NCBI GenBank assembly: GCA_029962745.1
Contig: CM057162.1
Span: 18,927,802 to 18,991,801, forward strand
DNA from: Echinometra lucunter
Lineage: Eukaryota; Echinodermata; Echinoidea; Camarodonta; Echinometridae
DNA length: 64,000 bases
Reading direction: 5' to 3'
Shown here: positions 1 to 11,116 of the stretch, one piece after another
How positions within the stretch are numbered: the stretch's first letter is position 1
Layout of the letters: each line of letters opens with the position of its first letter
The notes under the pieces: model-generated
The model's input: the letters and a program-made list of their open reading frames with translations, nothing else
The model's database searches: none
What the model was told of the DNA's origin: nothing
Position numbers and translations under genes: made by a program

Positions 1-2094
1 TCATGGTCCAATTTTGCAATAAATGGATGCATGAAAATATGTTCATTTTACGTGTATTCTCTATGGGACGGCACTCTTTCTCAAATCCTGATTCTACATT
101 CCAGTCTTTTTTGAGCAATACATCCGTTATTTCTCCTCGATTTTCGTAGAGCTCGAATATGTTCTAGCTCATAAAATTTTCTACAAGGAGGGTGACATTG
201 ATTTTTGATCCAACTTAGACAGACCACCTAATTCGTCCCCAGTGACGAATTCAAATGTCTCGTTTTGTTTCATTTCATTCTTAATTTACATAGTTTTTAG
301 TTTTCATTAGAGAAAATGAAAACACGATGAAGTCAACATTATAAGAGCAGGAACTAAAGACATTAGTGCCTTAATTCTAAGACGTTACCCATGCAATATT
401 TAGGCTCCAATGCCAACATAAAGTTCGAAACAACAACGTTTGACTTCTTAAAATCGGTTTATTCTTACTTAACATCCATCTACATATTCACATATGAGAA
501 CATGTTAGCGAGCAGCTTATATCAATAACCGAACCATGAAGTTAATAATAAGATGATAGGTTATTGGGATATAATGATCTTTCTTAAGGGAAAAACAACA
601 AACGACTGTCATGATTGTGAGTTTTATCCGAGTTTACCACTTTTTGAATTTATGATATGAAAGAGGAAACCATATGAGAACATACTTTTCTCCTTCTCTT
701 CTTCTTCTTCTTCTTAATTCTTCTTCTTCTCCTCCTCCTTCTTCTTCTTCCTTTCTCTTTCTTCGTCTCCTCCTCCTCTTCCTCCTCCTTCAATTAAAAA
801 AAGACACCAGCTGCGATCCTCAGTCACGCACTAGGATATGTTACATTTGAACACTCGAGAAGTACAGTGAAGTACGAGATATGTAAATTGTATATGTTTG
901 AAAAAACTTGTCACTCTAACACTCTTATCGTGGTCTGAGATTGATGAATGGATGTCTGTCCTGTTGATGCTATTCAGAAGTGGTCACGAAGGGTGTTCAT
1001 GTTGCTCCAGAATGTACCTCATCCCTTTTCGTCCTCTCTTTCTCCTCCTCTTTCTCTTCCTTGTGTTATACCTTTCCATTTTGCCTAAGCCTCTAATACT
1101 TATTTTCTGTTTTGTTTGCTTTTCAGAAGTTTAGAAATTTGACACGTTCCCTCCACACAACCCCTATCCCCCTTTTTACAAATCCTTGCGGCCCCCTCTG
1201 CAGTCGGGGTGTGAGGTATGCTAAATTATGGCATGGAAAAAACACAGCCAAGTTGAAACAGTCGGCCCATTCATCTTCCTCTTGACGCTTTTCTCCTCTC
1301 AACGCATTCCACTAACCCCCTATTAGAGCGGCCGAGGGGATAAGCCATTCGCCATACCACGGCTAAAGAGGAGAATAAGTGCACCGGTTTTTGAAATCTT
1401 CCCGATAAATCATACTTACCATCGTGTATCTGGATGGAATGAATTGCACCGTGAAGATTAATGCGACGATCAGGACATATTTCTGATAAATCACATTTTG
1501 AAAACATACATCATGCTGTCCAACGTCATATTTTGTGCCAGGGTATCACAAATTGTAAACAAGCAGCAAACTTTGAATCTGACAGAAAGAGGCCAAGTTA
1601 ACTTGGTTACACTGGCGTAGCCACAGAGAGCATTTGCGGCCCGTTTCGTTGAATTTTTTTTTCAGAGAGGAAGAAAAAAAAAATGGGAGAGAATCATGGA
1701 GAGAGCAATTGGGGTCTGATACAAATACGTTATGGACCTTTACAGGTTATGAGTTAACCTGGCGGTAACCAGAGAGATATGATTATTGTATCATAATTAA
1801 CTTAAGTTCGCAAATATTGGAAACTCGTAATTCTTAGTAAAAAAAAAATGGAATTCACATCTTCGCAGAGTAAGAAAGAATAAAGAGGAAGAGGGAGAGG
1901 AGGGAGGAGAAGAAATGACCAAAACTGGACGGGGGAGATGTTAAGAAAAGTGCATGATCAAGAAAGAGGAATGAAGAGGGGGATTTAATAGTGAAAGACA
2001 GCCAGTACAGGACTTATACACGAGAAGGGAGATATACTCGTGACAGAGTAGGCATGAGAGGTATCTAACTCAAATTAATTGTTTCAGGAACATT
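1..2094. other. non-coding stretch, no gene recognised
   Basis: I see no exon with a recognisable protein motif here. The only structured parts are a pyrimidine-rich TTC/TCC tract at about 686-792 and short A runs near 1670-1685. The short open frames have no family resemblance and no convincing splice context. The missing 5' exons of the receptor gene downstream could lie here or left of the window, but I could not find them. Confidence 0.5.
686..792. repeat. TTC/TCC-rich pyrimidine microsatellite
   Basis: An imperfect CTT/TCC triplet tract interrupted by CCTCCT blocks. Similar polypyrimidine tracts recur at 46.0-46.3 kb and 48.4 kb. Confidence 0.8.
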
Positions 2095-2330
2095 CGCCCA
2101 TTACCGGCCGAATTTATGCTTCATTATTTCACACCTGGCCCGGCGTTCATTATTTCGCACGACAAGGCAAGCAAGAAAGCCCCGCTTCACATCACGGGCA
2201 GTTACGCTGCAGCTATCCGGCACGAGCCAGGCAGTGCCTGGCGTGAACGGCGGAATGCGAGCGAGGCCAAGCAGAGCTCTGTACGCTGAAAAAGGGTGTG
2301 CGCGAGGGATGGTGTGAGTGTGTGTATATC
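2095..2330. other. GC-rich island, function unknown
   Basis: About 230 bases that are clearly richer in G, C and CpG than the AT-rich surroundings. Both strands have open frames of roughly 60-86 codons. The plus-strand frame follows a TTTCAG acceptor-like site just upstream. Neither translation resembles a family I know and no matching donor site follows. It could be a promoter-type CpG island, an unrecognised exon, or part of a repeat. It does not look like the missing N-terminal or TM1-TM2 exon of the receptor downstream, because the translation is not hydrophobic. Confidence 0.3.
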
Positions 2331-3527
2331 TTTCAAATCTCTCTATCAATGAGTTTTCCATTAAAAGAGCTAGTACATATGCGGTTTTATTTGTAGTTTT
2401 TGTTTTAATTGTTCATACTTTTTGTCACCTGTAAACCGTATTTTAATTTTTGCTTCTAATGAGAAACTACATTTACAGCCTATTTTCACTATTACGACTA
2501 TCAGCGACATGCAGATGCAACGACTATTTAAAACACTCAATCATGAATGTTTCTTTCAAATTTCAAGCGAAATGTTTTCATATATCATTACTGCTGACAT
2601 TCTTGCCATTTTAAAATAAATTCTTCTTCTACTTTCTGTACCATGTTTAAAGCAAAACAAATAAAACAAAAGAAACGCGGCAAAATAGTTAACTGCGATA
2701 GTCATTTACATGTAGACAAAATAAACATTTTGTCTTCGGATTCTACAAAAATTATTCATAAAATAGCGTCAATCACTATCAATATTGGTATATTGTCTAA
2801 CGCAGGTGTCAGAAAATTTAAGAAATATTGCTTGGAAACTTCTTTAAATAGAACTTTTAAATCGATTGTCCGGGTACACAACCTGTCCGGACACACAACA
2901 TCCTCGTATACTACATATTCACTGTATTATATTGTTCCATCTCAGGCAGACTGTTTGTACTTTTCGAACAGGCTACCAGCGATACAGGGTGAAGGGCACC
3001 GCTGCTCCTCCTGGAGCGAGGCCGCGGGGGCTGGGTCCTGTCCTGTCGTGTCCTTGAGTTTCCCTATTAAATTAAGAGAAGGAAAATGTGCACCAGGGAC
3101 ATGTGTGAGGAAACTATGTTACTCCGCAAGAAGGCGCCAATTATGGCAAGCGACCGAGCTGCATTTGGTATAAACTCTCTGATAGATTTTGTGCGCGCGT
3201 AGCCAGGGTAGTTATGCGTTGTTATATGAGCACAATTACTGAATGGAAGATACAATGGGGAGATATCAATATGCGAAATTGGTTAAAGAGCTTGGGTGTA
3301 TTTCTTGCATTTTCATTTTGAACATTTGTGTGTAGTCCCATATAGGCTACCCATTTCTCTGGATTTCTTATCCTTGTGATGGTTTTAAGACCTCATGGTA
3401 TGATAATGATAGTATTGGATATTTATACAGCGCATGCTAGTTGCTCAAGGCACTCTCATGTTACCCTGGATCTATCAGGCTATTAATTTCAGTGCTCACA
3501 GCTTTCAAGGAATTAGATTAATGTCTT

Positions 3528-3617
3528 TTTTGCCAAAGGACATTGTGCCACGGTGGGATTCGAACTCCGGACTTCGTTGTTCATACTCCGGGGACTTATC
3601 CACTCATCCACAACACC
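3528..3617 (-). repeat. tRNA-derived SINE head fragment
   Basis: Read on the minus strand this has a tRNA-like internal promoter: a box A-like stretch (GTGGATGAGTGGATAAG), a box B (GTTCGAATCCC at about 3557-3567), then the ATGTCCTTTGGC linker. The same head and linker occur in the longer SINE at 44652-44850. It is too degenerate to be a functional tRNA gene. Confidence 0.65.
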
Positions 3618-4795
3618 AATTTTCATTTTCTTAGCAATCACTCCTTCACAATTGCCTGAAAACAGTTTCTTCTACATTTTAATAGCATGAATATAACTCA
3701 AGCTTATCTTCAATGCCCCTGTCACACCGCCAAACCTACTCTGAAGCGACAGATCATCCACGAAGTCTTGGCCCGTCTTCAGTGAGGCAATTGCTTGTTC
3801 TATGGTTGGGCCGATGTCGCATTCGTCAGTGTGACAGGGTAACAGGTAAAACATAGTATCGAGAAAAAAAACGACTTAAGGGAGAGTGGGTATTTTACAT
3901 TGCGACATGTTAAGGTCATCACATGCCACCATAAAGCATGGTGATTAGTATAAAGACAGAACTCACTGTCAAGACCAATGTGGTAAATACAAGATTGAAC
4001 ATATCAAGCAGCGACGACGGCATTATATGCCAAAGTCACACCTTGGAGAGCAATTACGAATAGCTTCAACATTCCCACGGATGGAGCATGGCAATAATTC
4101 ATGTACACGCCAGTAAGTCAGCCCCCAAGAAGAAGAAAAATTGCCTGATAAAGTCATATCAAAGAGCAACAGCATTGTGGTAGGGCCTACATAGGATTCG
4201 ATCCTTTTGCTTACATGTTTGAACGAGGTGGTTTGCCCAAATTTATCAAATTTTAATCAAAGAATGATTTAACGCATTTAAAAATTAGTATTTATGGTTG
4301 ACATTTGTGCGATGTACTGGAGGCCAAAAGTAATTCTGATGTGGCTACCCTGGGTTAAAAAAAAAAAAAAAAATCATTTTAATTGACTGTCATCCCCAGT
4401 AGCTATTCTTTTAAAGCCAGTATAACATCTGTTAATCTATTCGTGGCAGAAGGTCCACATTATGATTTGATCCAATAACTTTCGAAGCAGAGCCCTAATT
4501 TAATTTTTAATACAAAATACACCAAACAGACTCATGGGCAGAAAGAGCACAAGATTCTACACCTACAGACCAACTCCGCCCCTTAATTGTTTCAGCGTTT
4601 ATCGTTAGATGCTGAAATTTTCAAAGGGGAAATTAAGCACTAAAACTCTTAATTTGGCAAGGCAATGGAAAGTTCAATATAATTTTTCTATGCAACTTGG
4701 CAAATTTTCACCCTCTCGACAAATTTTCTGTCAAGCATGTTTATTCCAGGTACGTGAGTTTTTGTATCTAAGAAAAATGCGCAGTAATAACCAAA

Positions 4796-5254
4796 ATATC
4801 GAGGGTCTGGTGCAACAAAGGGCTATCTGCATTTTTGGCAATTTTGATAAATCTTGAAATAAAGATTTGTTGCACTGATACACTGCAGTTTAAAGCAGAC
4901 AGCCATATCTGTTTGGGCGTATCAGGACAACTCCCCGGAAAGACAACTCCCCCGGGGACTGGGGGAGTTGTCCGTGGGGAGTTGTCATCCGGGAAATGTG
5001 CCCTCCGGGGAGAGTTGCCCTCGGGGGAGCTGTGCTCCTGGGGGAGTTGTCAGGTGGGAATCGTATCGGGGGAATTGTCCTCCCGGGGGAGTTGTCCTAG
5101 AACCCTATTTGGGGTGATACCCACCTGTAGCAGACTTTGCTGTAGAAACCATTGTTACCGATGGGTTCCTGGTCTCTACTGGATCATTTCAATTTCGAAA
5201 TCTCATTCAAATAAAAAATGCAGATAGCCCTTTGTTGCCCTAAACCCTCGATAT
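4796..5254. mobile_element. inverted-repeat element with G-rich minisatellite core
   Basis: The ends are about 40-base terminal inverted repeats. The left begins ATATCGAGGGTCTGGTGCAA and the right ends with its near complement TTGTTGCCCTAAACCCTCGA plus TAT. No coding capacity is visible between them. The centre (about 4920-5101) is a degenerate minisatellite built from variants of GGGGGAGTTGTCC. This is the structure of a non-autonomous MITE whose interior expanded as a tandem repeat. No target-site duplication could be assigned with confidence. Confidence 0.7.
4920..5101 (+). repeat. G-rich minisatellite (GGGGGAGTTGTCC-like units)
   Basis: Roughly a dozen imperfect units of about 13-15 bases carrying GGGGAGTTGTCC or GGGGAGCTGTGC, with some units in inverted form at the left edge. 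The runs of four or more G could form G-quadruplexes. It sits at the centre of the inverted-repeat element described above. Confidence 0.7.
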
Positions 5255-5443
5255 GCTGGTGTTGTGAATTTGAAGAATTTTTTTCTTAATTCCGTGCGTA
5301 GAATAAAAGGCCAGAATTCATGAGAATATGATTTTTTTATACAGCAAAAACATATTCTAGCAAAGTTCTTTATCAAGCACTGTATTACAATTAGACTTGT
5401 CCAAAGATACCATGACTAACAGTCAATTAAAAAAAAATACAAT

Positions 5444-5444
5444 G

Positions 5445-5501
<57 letters not shown>

Positions 5502-5502
5502 T
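5444..5502. repeat. (AAT)n microsatellite
   Basis: Uninterrupted AAT triplets with one ACT variant near the 3' end. Confidence 0.9.
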
Positions 5503-6210
5503 AGGGTATTATATAATGCGCCAATTCCACATGTCAAATGTGCTCAAGGCGTAACGGAGAAGAAAAACTTACACTAGAGCAAAAGTACATGACATGAAGA
5601 AGGGAAAAAAGGAACAACAACAACAGTGTGAAAATAAATCTACCATGTCTACTGGAAAGCAATTTTGAACAAGTGCATTTTGAAGGCATTTTTAAAACAA
5701 TCTATACTTGAAATATAACGAATATCTTGTGGCAATTGATTCTATGAATAAGGTCCAACATGTGCAAATGACCGATCTGCCCATAGTTTCTTAGTTTTCG
5801 GGACAACAAGCAATTTAGAATCAAATGATCTTAAGCATCTGTGAGGATATTACCTAGATACTAACATAATCAAGGATTGTGGTAGTAAGAGTCTACTATG
5901 AATTATAGGGTTATATCTAAAGCTTGGATATAAACTTATTAGACAACAGAGAAGTTAGAATTTTAGCATGGATTAGAAAGTTTCAACAGATGAAGGTTAA
6001 CCATGTTTTTAGACGATATACATTCATGTACAAGGCAAGAGACTGAGAGCAGAATTAATGAACAGTACTATTTCTTTTCTCCAGACATTTAATTGTTTAA
6101 GAAAACTAAGGACTTTGATTTAAAAAAAAATAAATAAATGGCACTGCACAGTTTATTTAAATATGCTTCGATTTTGTATTTCCGTAATGATCAAATTTCC
6201 GTCACTTAAA

Positions 6211-6457
6211 GCCCGCAGTAATATTATTGCTGACGTTAAAAAGAAAGAAAAAGAAAAATATGAAAAGTTGAATTGGCAACTCTGAAGACTAAACCACTCG
6301 AATAATATGACGAATTAAAACAGGGTTTCATGACAAGCCCGCAGTAATATTGCTGACGTTAAAAAGAAAGAAAAAGAAAAATATGAAAAGTTGAATTGGC
6401 AACTCTGAAGACTAAACCACTCGAATAATATGACGAATTAAAACAGGGTTTCATGAC
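6211..6457. repeat. 126-bp tandem duplication
   Basis: A unit beginning GCCCGCAGTAATATT starts at 6211 and again at 6337, and both copies run through CAGGGTTTCATGAC. The copies are nearly identical apart from a 3-base indel (ATT) near the start, so the duplication is recent. No coding content. Confidence 0.85.
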
Positions 6458-8244
6458 GAGTAATGAAAGTAAGCCATGACCTAGTATTTCCAATAAAAAC
6501 GTGTTTAAGTGAGTCACATGACAGTGGGTAGACTTCCACCACCCCCACCCCTTCCTACTCTCGACTCTCCTGAAGTATATCGATGGTCCTGTCTACAATT
6601 TCAGAGCATATCCATTTCATTGGAATCGTTTTAAACCCACTCGCGTGGGAGATAAGATTGAGGTTCACTCTCCATGTCAAGTTCATGTGATTGTGAGAAA
6701 CTGATAGCAGTTTTTGTAACATTTACTCAACATTGCTAAATGAAAGGGGGGGGGGGTATTATCGAGTACGGTTTTAATGTTATTTTGCTTGAATCAGTCT
6801 GAATATTAAAGTTCACATGAGGAACAAGAGCCAGTTTGGGGCATAAACATGGCTCCGAAAACAAAGCGTAGTAACCCATGTTGTAAGTAGGGAGGCGGAA
6901 GAGAACCCCCATCCACCCTCCTCGTTGTAACATCGTTAACAGTGGTAACCATAGTGACTGATAGTCTGGTAGAAAAACAACAAACTCGTGTCGCGGACAA
7001 TGAAGTGTAAAGAAGGTGTGCTTTATAAAGGAAGTAAAAATCTATGATTATTAGCTGATAAAATTTATTTTTTAAGCATAATTTGATACAATTTGGCATC
7101 ATTTAATACAATATGGCATAATTTTTAGCATAATTTGGATTTTTTTTTCTGGGGTAGAAATCGATTTTGGGCTAAAATACATCTGTAAAATAGCTAAGGA
7201 CCTTTTTTTGTTTTTATATGGATGAAATGTCCCCTCATCTTGTTTTCCAAGCCTTTTTTTTGGGGGGGGGGGGGGGGGGGAGGGGGCATAATTTAGGATA
7301 ATTTGTCGCTGATCCCTAGCATTATTCTATTTTTGTCACTGGTCACACTGTATTACAGTATAACGTCATTTCCATTCTTTTCACCAATCAAAAAGTACGC
7401 GCGTGTTGTATTACTCCATTTAACTTATTCCTTCGTTCCTGGGGTTGCTAGAGGAATATCAAATACTACCGTGAAATAAAAGGGAGGTAATCAGAAAAGA
7501 TTAAATAAAACAACAGGATAGATACTTCACTTTCCACGTGGTCCCTCTAAACCTATTTTCTGCCGAAAACCTCATGGGGAAGGAAACCAGGAGAAAAGAC
7601 GAATTTGCTGACTCGAAGAAAACACTACAGCATCCCCTTGGACTATCGCAGAAGAACCACTAGATGCATCAACTTGTCACATCCGCAAACTCAAAGCGTA
7701 CAGTTCTCAGAAGTACTCGGGTTCCCGTATTTTTAGAGCAGGGGGGATGGAGATATGGTTATTTTTGGCTTAAATCTTCAAATCTTGGGTTATCTTTAAA
7801 GTTTTGTAAATAACTTAATGTTGTTCTTAAAAGAAAACAACAGCCAGAAAAGAATCGATGAGATTGCAACGACTACTTTTGAAATAAGGTTTATGCCACT
7901 GAAACTTTTTTAAAGTTCAGTATATTTTGTTATGAAGCTCTGCAGTGAAAACAATACCATAACTCTTTATCTCTCTCACTCTCTCGCTGTCTCTTATATA
8001 TTTTGCTATGGGGCTTTAAAAATCCATTCTTCTCAGTTTTATTACCAAACATGTGATAATTCCTTCCCTTTTTCACCCGTACACACGAGTGAATTAATCA
8101 ATGTAATTAAATACCTTAGAAGCGCTGCAAGTTGTGTAATGATATAAGCTATAAAGTTGTTAAGCAATTGTTACACTTCATGCCACTGTCTTGCCGTTAG
8201 TTCATGTATTCAATCTTTCCCTTATATCTGTTAAAGAACCCTTA
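6458..8244. other. non-coding stretch with G homopolymers
   Basis: No gene recognised. It contains G runs at about 6746-6757 and 7261-7279 and a short cluster of GGCATAATTT direct repeats at 7085-7135. The last part leads into the LINE relic. Confidence 0.5.
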
Positions 8245-8526
8245 AAACTTAAAGTATCTAAAAGAATCCCTGTTATATGAAAGATGATCCCTTCCGGCCA
8301 ATTTATAAGCTATAGACCCATCTACCATGTTTTTTTTTTTCTAAATTACTAGAGCGACTTATGTATAACCGATTATATAAGTTTTCAAAAATAACAATAC
8401 CTAAAGTGACCATCAATATGGATTTAGACCAAATTATTCATGTGAAAAGTCCAACCAAATTATTAGAATCATTTCAACTAAATGAACATAATAGGGTATT
8501 CTGAGACTTATCTAAGGCATTCGATT
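8245..8526 (+). mobile_element. LINE reverse-transcriptase relic, 5' part
   Basis: Conceptual translation across frames and stops gives decayed non-LTR reverse-transcriptase landmarks in order: a RIPVI..K.IPSG segment before the finger motif, YRPI (from NYRPIS), KLLERLMYNRLYKF, a degenerate QYGFR-type stretch, LLESFQLNEHNRVF and then DLSKAFDC. This order matches RT blocks of CR1/Jockey/L2-like LINEs. In-frame stops make it a pseudogene. It breaks off at SKAFDC where a SINE-like element intervenes, and resumes at 8692. Confidence 0.75.
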
Positions 8527-8690
8527 GTGGCGTGTGCCTGTAATCCAGCTAAAAATGAAAGTTATTAACTGATTCAGCGGACCCAGGTTCGACTCTGAGT
8601 CACGTCTTCGGATGGTGACGTAAGAGGTCGGTTCCTAATCATATCTGATTGATACTCGTCTGTAAAAAAAAAAATTTCATCACCAACAAC
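8527..8690 (+). mobile_element. SINE with 7SL-like head inserted in the LINE
   Basis: It starts with TGGCGTGTGCCTGTAATCCA, which resembles the 5' domain of 7SL RNA and of Alu-type SINEs. It then has a box B-like GGTTCGACTCT at about 8587-8597. The body CTTCGGATGGTGACGTAAGA followed by GGTCGGTTCC, AATCATAT, TGATTGAT and CGTCTGTAAAA is shared with the tRNA-headed SINE at 44652-44850 (minus strand). It ends in A-rich and CAA-rich tails. Because it separates two parts of one LINE open frame, it was inserted after the LINE. The 7SL resemblance is from eye alignment only. Confidence 0.6.
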
Positions 8691-8691
8691 A

Positions 8692-8905
8692 ACAGGGATT
8701 GCATTATTGGTCTATAAATTATCTTTCAAACAGCATACACGGTTTCTTCTTTTTTTTTTTTTTAATTTCCTCCTTTTAGATGTCTCTATTGGGGTACCTC
8801 AATGTTCGATACTGGGTCCCCTTTTTCTTTTCTACATAAATGTCCTTTCTCAATCATCTGCTTTATTAACCTTCTACGAATTTGCGCATGACACTAGTGC
8901 ATAAT
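8692..8905 (+). mobile_element. LINE reverse-transcriptase relic, 3' part
   Basis: This continues the element above. GIALLVYKLSFKQ corresponds to the usual GIALxWFKSYLSNRxQ block. It is followed by SIGVPQCSILGPLFLFYINV (from GVPQGSxLGPLLFLxYIND) and FAHDTSA, a mutated version of the catalytic FADDT motif. The first catalytic Asp of the DD pair has become His, so the enzyme would be dead. A T-rich run sits between the blocks. About 20 codons are missing at the SINE junction. Confidence 0.8.
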
Positions 8906-9087
8906 TGATTTTCGTCTTAAATTTTAATTCGTACTCTCCATGTTTAAAATAAAGAGCTTTTCAACATGTCGTCTTTTTATCTTTTTATCACTCCAATATC
9001 ATTACCATCATTATTTATGACTATCATTTTTTATAGTTATCAATATTTTGAGAATATTTTTGACTGGTTAAAGTACATCCAGCATGT

Positions 9088-9146
9088 CCAGTGGCTTCGA
9101 ACCTGGCTTCTTCCATACAAGACGACTGCTCTACCACTCAACCATC
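9088..9146 (-). repeat. tRNA-like SINE head relic
   Basis: On the minus strand a box A-like GGTTGAGTGGTAGAGCAG (about 9126-9143) precedes a box B-like GGTTCGAAGCC (about 9092-9102), at the usual tRNA spacing. The acceptor stem is not maintained, so a retroposon head is more likely than a working tRNA gene. Confidence 0.5.
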
Positions 9147-9272
9147 GTCCTTCCGTAATTTGCAAACACTCAGTACCGTCTATTTGTAATCATGGGTCTA
9201 TCACTATGACACAGTCACAACTTTTTTCTTTCTTTGTGTCCTCCACTTTTTCTCTGTAACACAATAAGAAAT

Positions 9273-9426
9273 AATTTCGAAAAAATAACGTAAGGTAACT
9301 TCAGTAGTCCTGTCTAACACCTTTAGAAATGTGCGGGCTTAACAATGGCTTATTATGTAATCGGAACATGATTTCTATGGGCAGTAAAATAGGCTCTCGA
9401 AATTGCACTCGAGTTGATTTTTCGAA
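9273..9426. mobile_element. small MITE, degraded copy (CTCGAGTTGATTTTTCG ends)
   Basis: It aligns along its length with the better copy at 19388-19537: shared AGAAATGTGCGG, GGCTTATTA, GTAATC and TTGCACTCGAGTTGATTTTTCG. The left terminal inverted repeat is decayed (CGAAAAAATAACG) while the right is intact. Confidence 0.6.
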
Positions 9427-9617
9427 CATGTCGAAAGTATAGTTTTATTGTGTTATCTTGTTATCGTCTTCTTGATGCTGTCCTCCTTCTTTTTTCTTTC
9501 TTTATCGTAGCGTTCTTCTCTCTGTTTTACATTCATTTTCCTTCTCTTCTTTTCCCCTTTTTAACATGTCGTCTTTTTATCTTTTTATCACTCCTATATC
9601 ATTGCCATCATTATTTA

Positions 9618-9780
9618 TCACTATCATTATTTTCATTGTTATTTATTATTATTGTACTCATCATCATTGTTATCAATGTTGTCACTATCTTTATTGTAAT
9701 TATCATTATTATTACCATTATCAGTTATTATCATAGGCCTAATGATTATCATCATCATCATCATCACCATCATAATTATG
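9618..9780. repeat. ATT/ATC-rich simple repeat in receptor intron
   Basis: Imperfect TTA/TCA triplets end about a dozen bases before the splice acceptor of the first visible receptor exon. A segment just upstream (about 9562-9637) is a direct repeat of 8958-9030. Confidence 0.7.
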
Positions 9781-9793
9781 ATTTTCTCCGCAG

Positions 9794-9952
9794 CACGTGA
9801 CAGAATGCGTATCGATCTACACGTTGACTGCAATCGCCGCTGACAGATACCTAGCTATTTGCCATCCACTAAAATTTCGCATCCGGGCTTCTCGGACAAT
9901 TTTCATCATGATCGCCATCTGGATTTGGTCCTTTATTGCTGTCTTACCGCAG
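9794..9952 (+). CDS. HCRTR-like: orexin-type GPCR, exon with TM3-ICL2-TM4 (first exon found)
   Basis: An exon of 53 codons flanked by CTCCGCAG and GTAAAC, both phase 0. The translation starts HVTECVSIYTLT, runs through the class A DRY motif as AADRYLAICHP, and then gives TM4 with its conserved Trp (IAIWIWSFIAVLPQ). Counting from the DRY arginine, it begins at about position 3.33, so the disulphide Cys 3.25, TM1, TM2 and the N-terminus are on exons not found here. Orexin/hypocretin receptors are Gq-coupled plasma-membrane neuropeptide receptors. The family call rests on all six exons together, mainly ECL2, TM6 and the tail; allatotropin-type receptors are the nearest alternative. Confidence 0.85.
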
Positions 9953-10373
9953 GTAAACCCTTTTATATGATTGTTCCTTTCATTCGTCCTCACTGGGGGG
10001 GGGGGGGGGGGGGGATGATTGCCGCATATATATATATATATATACACACACCCACCTCAAAAAGTGGGGGATGCGTACCCCTCCCCCCACTATCTAGGCA
10101 GCTAGTTCGTTATTTTGTCTCGTATTTTACAACTATATTAGTGCATGATCAAATGGTCTTCAGTCATTTCTGCATCCGTCCTTCCTGAACCATATTTTAA
10201 CCTTGACGAAATCTTTTTGTTTTGTTTTGTTTTATTGTGCTATTTTTTTCTACATTTTGTTTTTTGTTCCTTTGTTGTTTTTTCTCCTTGGTTGTGTATT
10301 AATACAAGTCTCTTCATTTTGTATGTATTCTATATATTTACAAATCATATATTATATTTCATTTTCTTTACAG

Positions 10374-10451
10374 GCGATCTTCATGGAATTAAAGCATAAC
10401 ATTCATACGGCTCACATCAACAAGCCTATCTGGCTGTCAAAGTGTTACGAA
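10374..10451 (+). CDS. HCRTR-like: orexin-type GPCR, exon for extracellular loop 2
   Basis: Twenty-six codons between TTTACAG and GTATGT, phase 0 on both sides. The translation AIFMELKHNI...LSKCYE continues directly from the previous exon (..VLPQ). The ME near the TM4 exit and the Cys-x-Glu before the next exon's Trp match the second extracellular loop of orexin receptors (SVCDERW pattern). That cysteine should pair with Cys 3.25 at the top of TM3. A long T-rich stretch precedes the acceptor. The small exon in ECL2 is a useful gene-structure marker. Confidence 0.82.
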
Positions 10452-10523
10452 GTATGTTCACGTTCATCCTTGAAATTCTTAATCTCACACGAGAAGTCAT
10501 GTCCATTGAGTTATCTGCGTTAA

Positions 10524-11116
10524 TTAAGGAGAATGGAACCCAGACATCAGTGTGCTTTTAGTGAATAGAGGTGAACAAGACAGATAAACAGTGAAAGTTT
10601 GAGGAAAATCGGACAATCTATTCAAGAGGTATGAATTTTGAAAGTTTAAGTAAATCCCTATTATAGGGATCCTTGAGTTGGCAACTTTGCCAGCATCTAT
10701 GATGTCATCATGGACAACTCTCCATTCATTTTGTGTATGATTTTTTTTTAAAAATTGATCTATATGAAATTTCGAGTCAAGAATCAACATAATTCTTCCC
10801 CAAATGCTTGCAGAATTGATGTAGCCATGTCATACTCAAAGAGTAAATCAAAAGAATTCCTATTTTTCTTGAAAATGAAGAAAATGTTCAATTCTGTGCA
10901 CAAAATGAATGGAGAGTTGTCCACAATGACATCACAGATGCTAGCAAAGTTGCCAACTCAAGGATCCCTATAATGGGGATTTGCTTAAACTTTCAAAATT
11001 CATACGTGTGTGTAACTCTTGAACAGGTTTTCCGATTTTGCTCAAACTTTCACTGTGTATCTGTCTTGTTCATCTCTATTCACTAAAAGCACACTGATGC
11101 CTGGATTCTCCTTTAA
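10524..11116. mobile_element. foldback element with ~270-bp arms and TTAA flanks
   Basis: The left arm (from GGAGAATGGAACCCAGACAT) is the reverse complement of the right arm (ending CATCTCTATTCACTAAAAGC, CACTGATGCCTGG, ATTCTCC). The arms include matching stretches such as CAGTGAAAGTTTGAG, CCTTGAGTTGGCAACTTTGC and GACAACTCTCCATTCATTTT. TTAA lies at both ends, which fits piggyBac-type target preference, but the call is tentative. No coding frame is visible. It lies in the receptor intron between the ECL2 and TM5 exons. Relatives occur at 18778-19366 and 21370-21725. Confidence 0.8.

Noticed and set aside
2643..3173. Open frame of 176 codons
   Set aside because: No family motif, no splice or promoter context, AT-rich composition first and GC-rich patch later; a chance frame is more likely.
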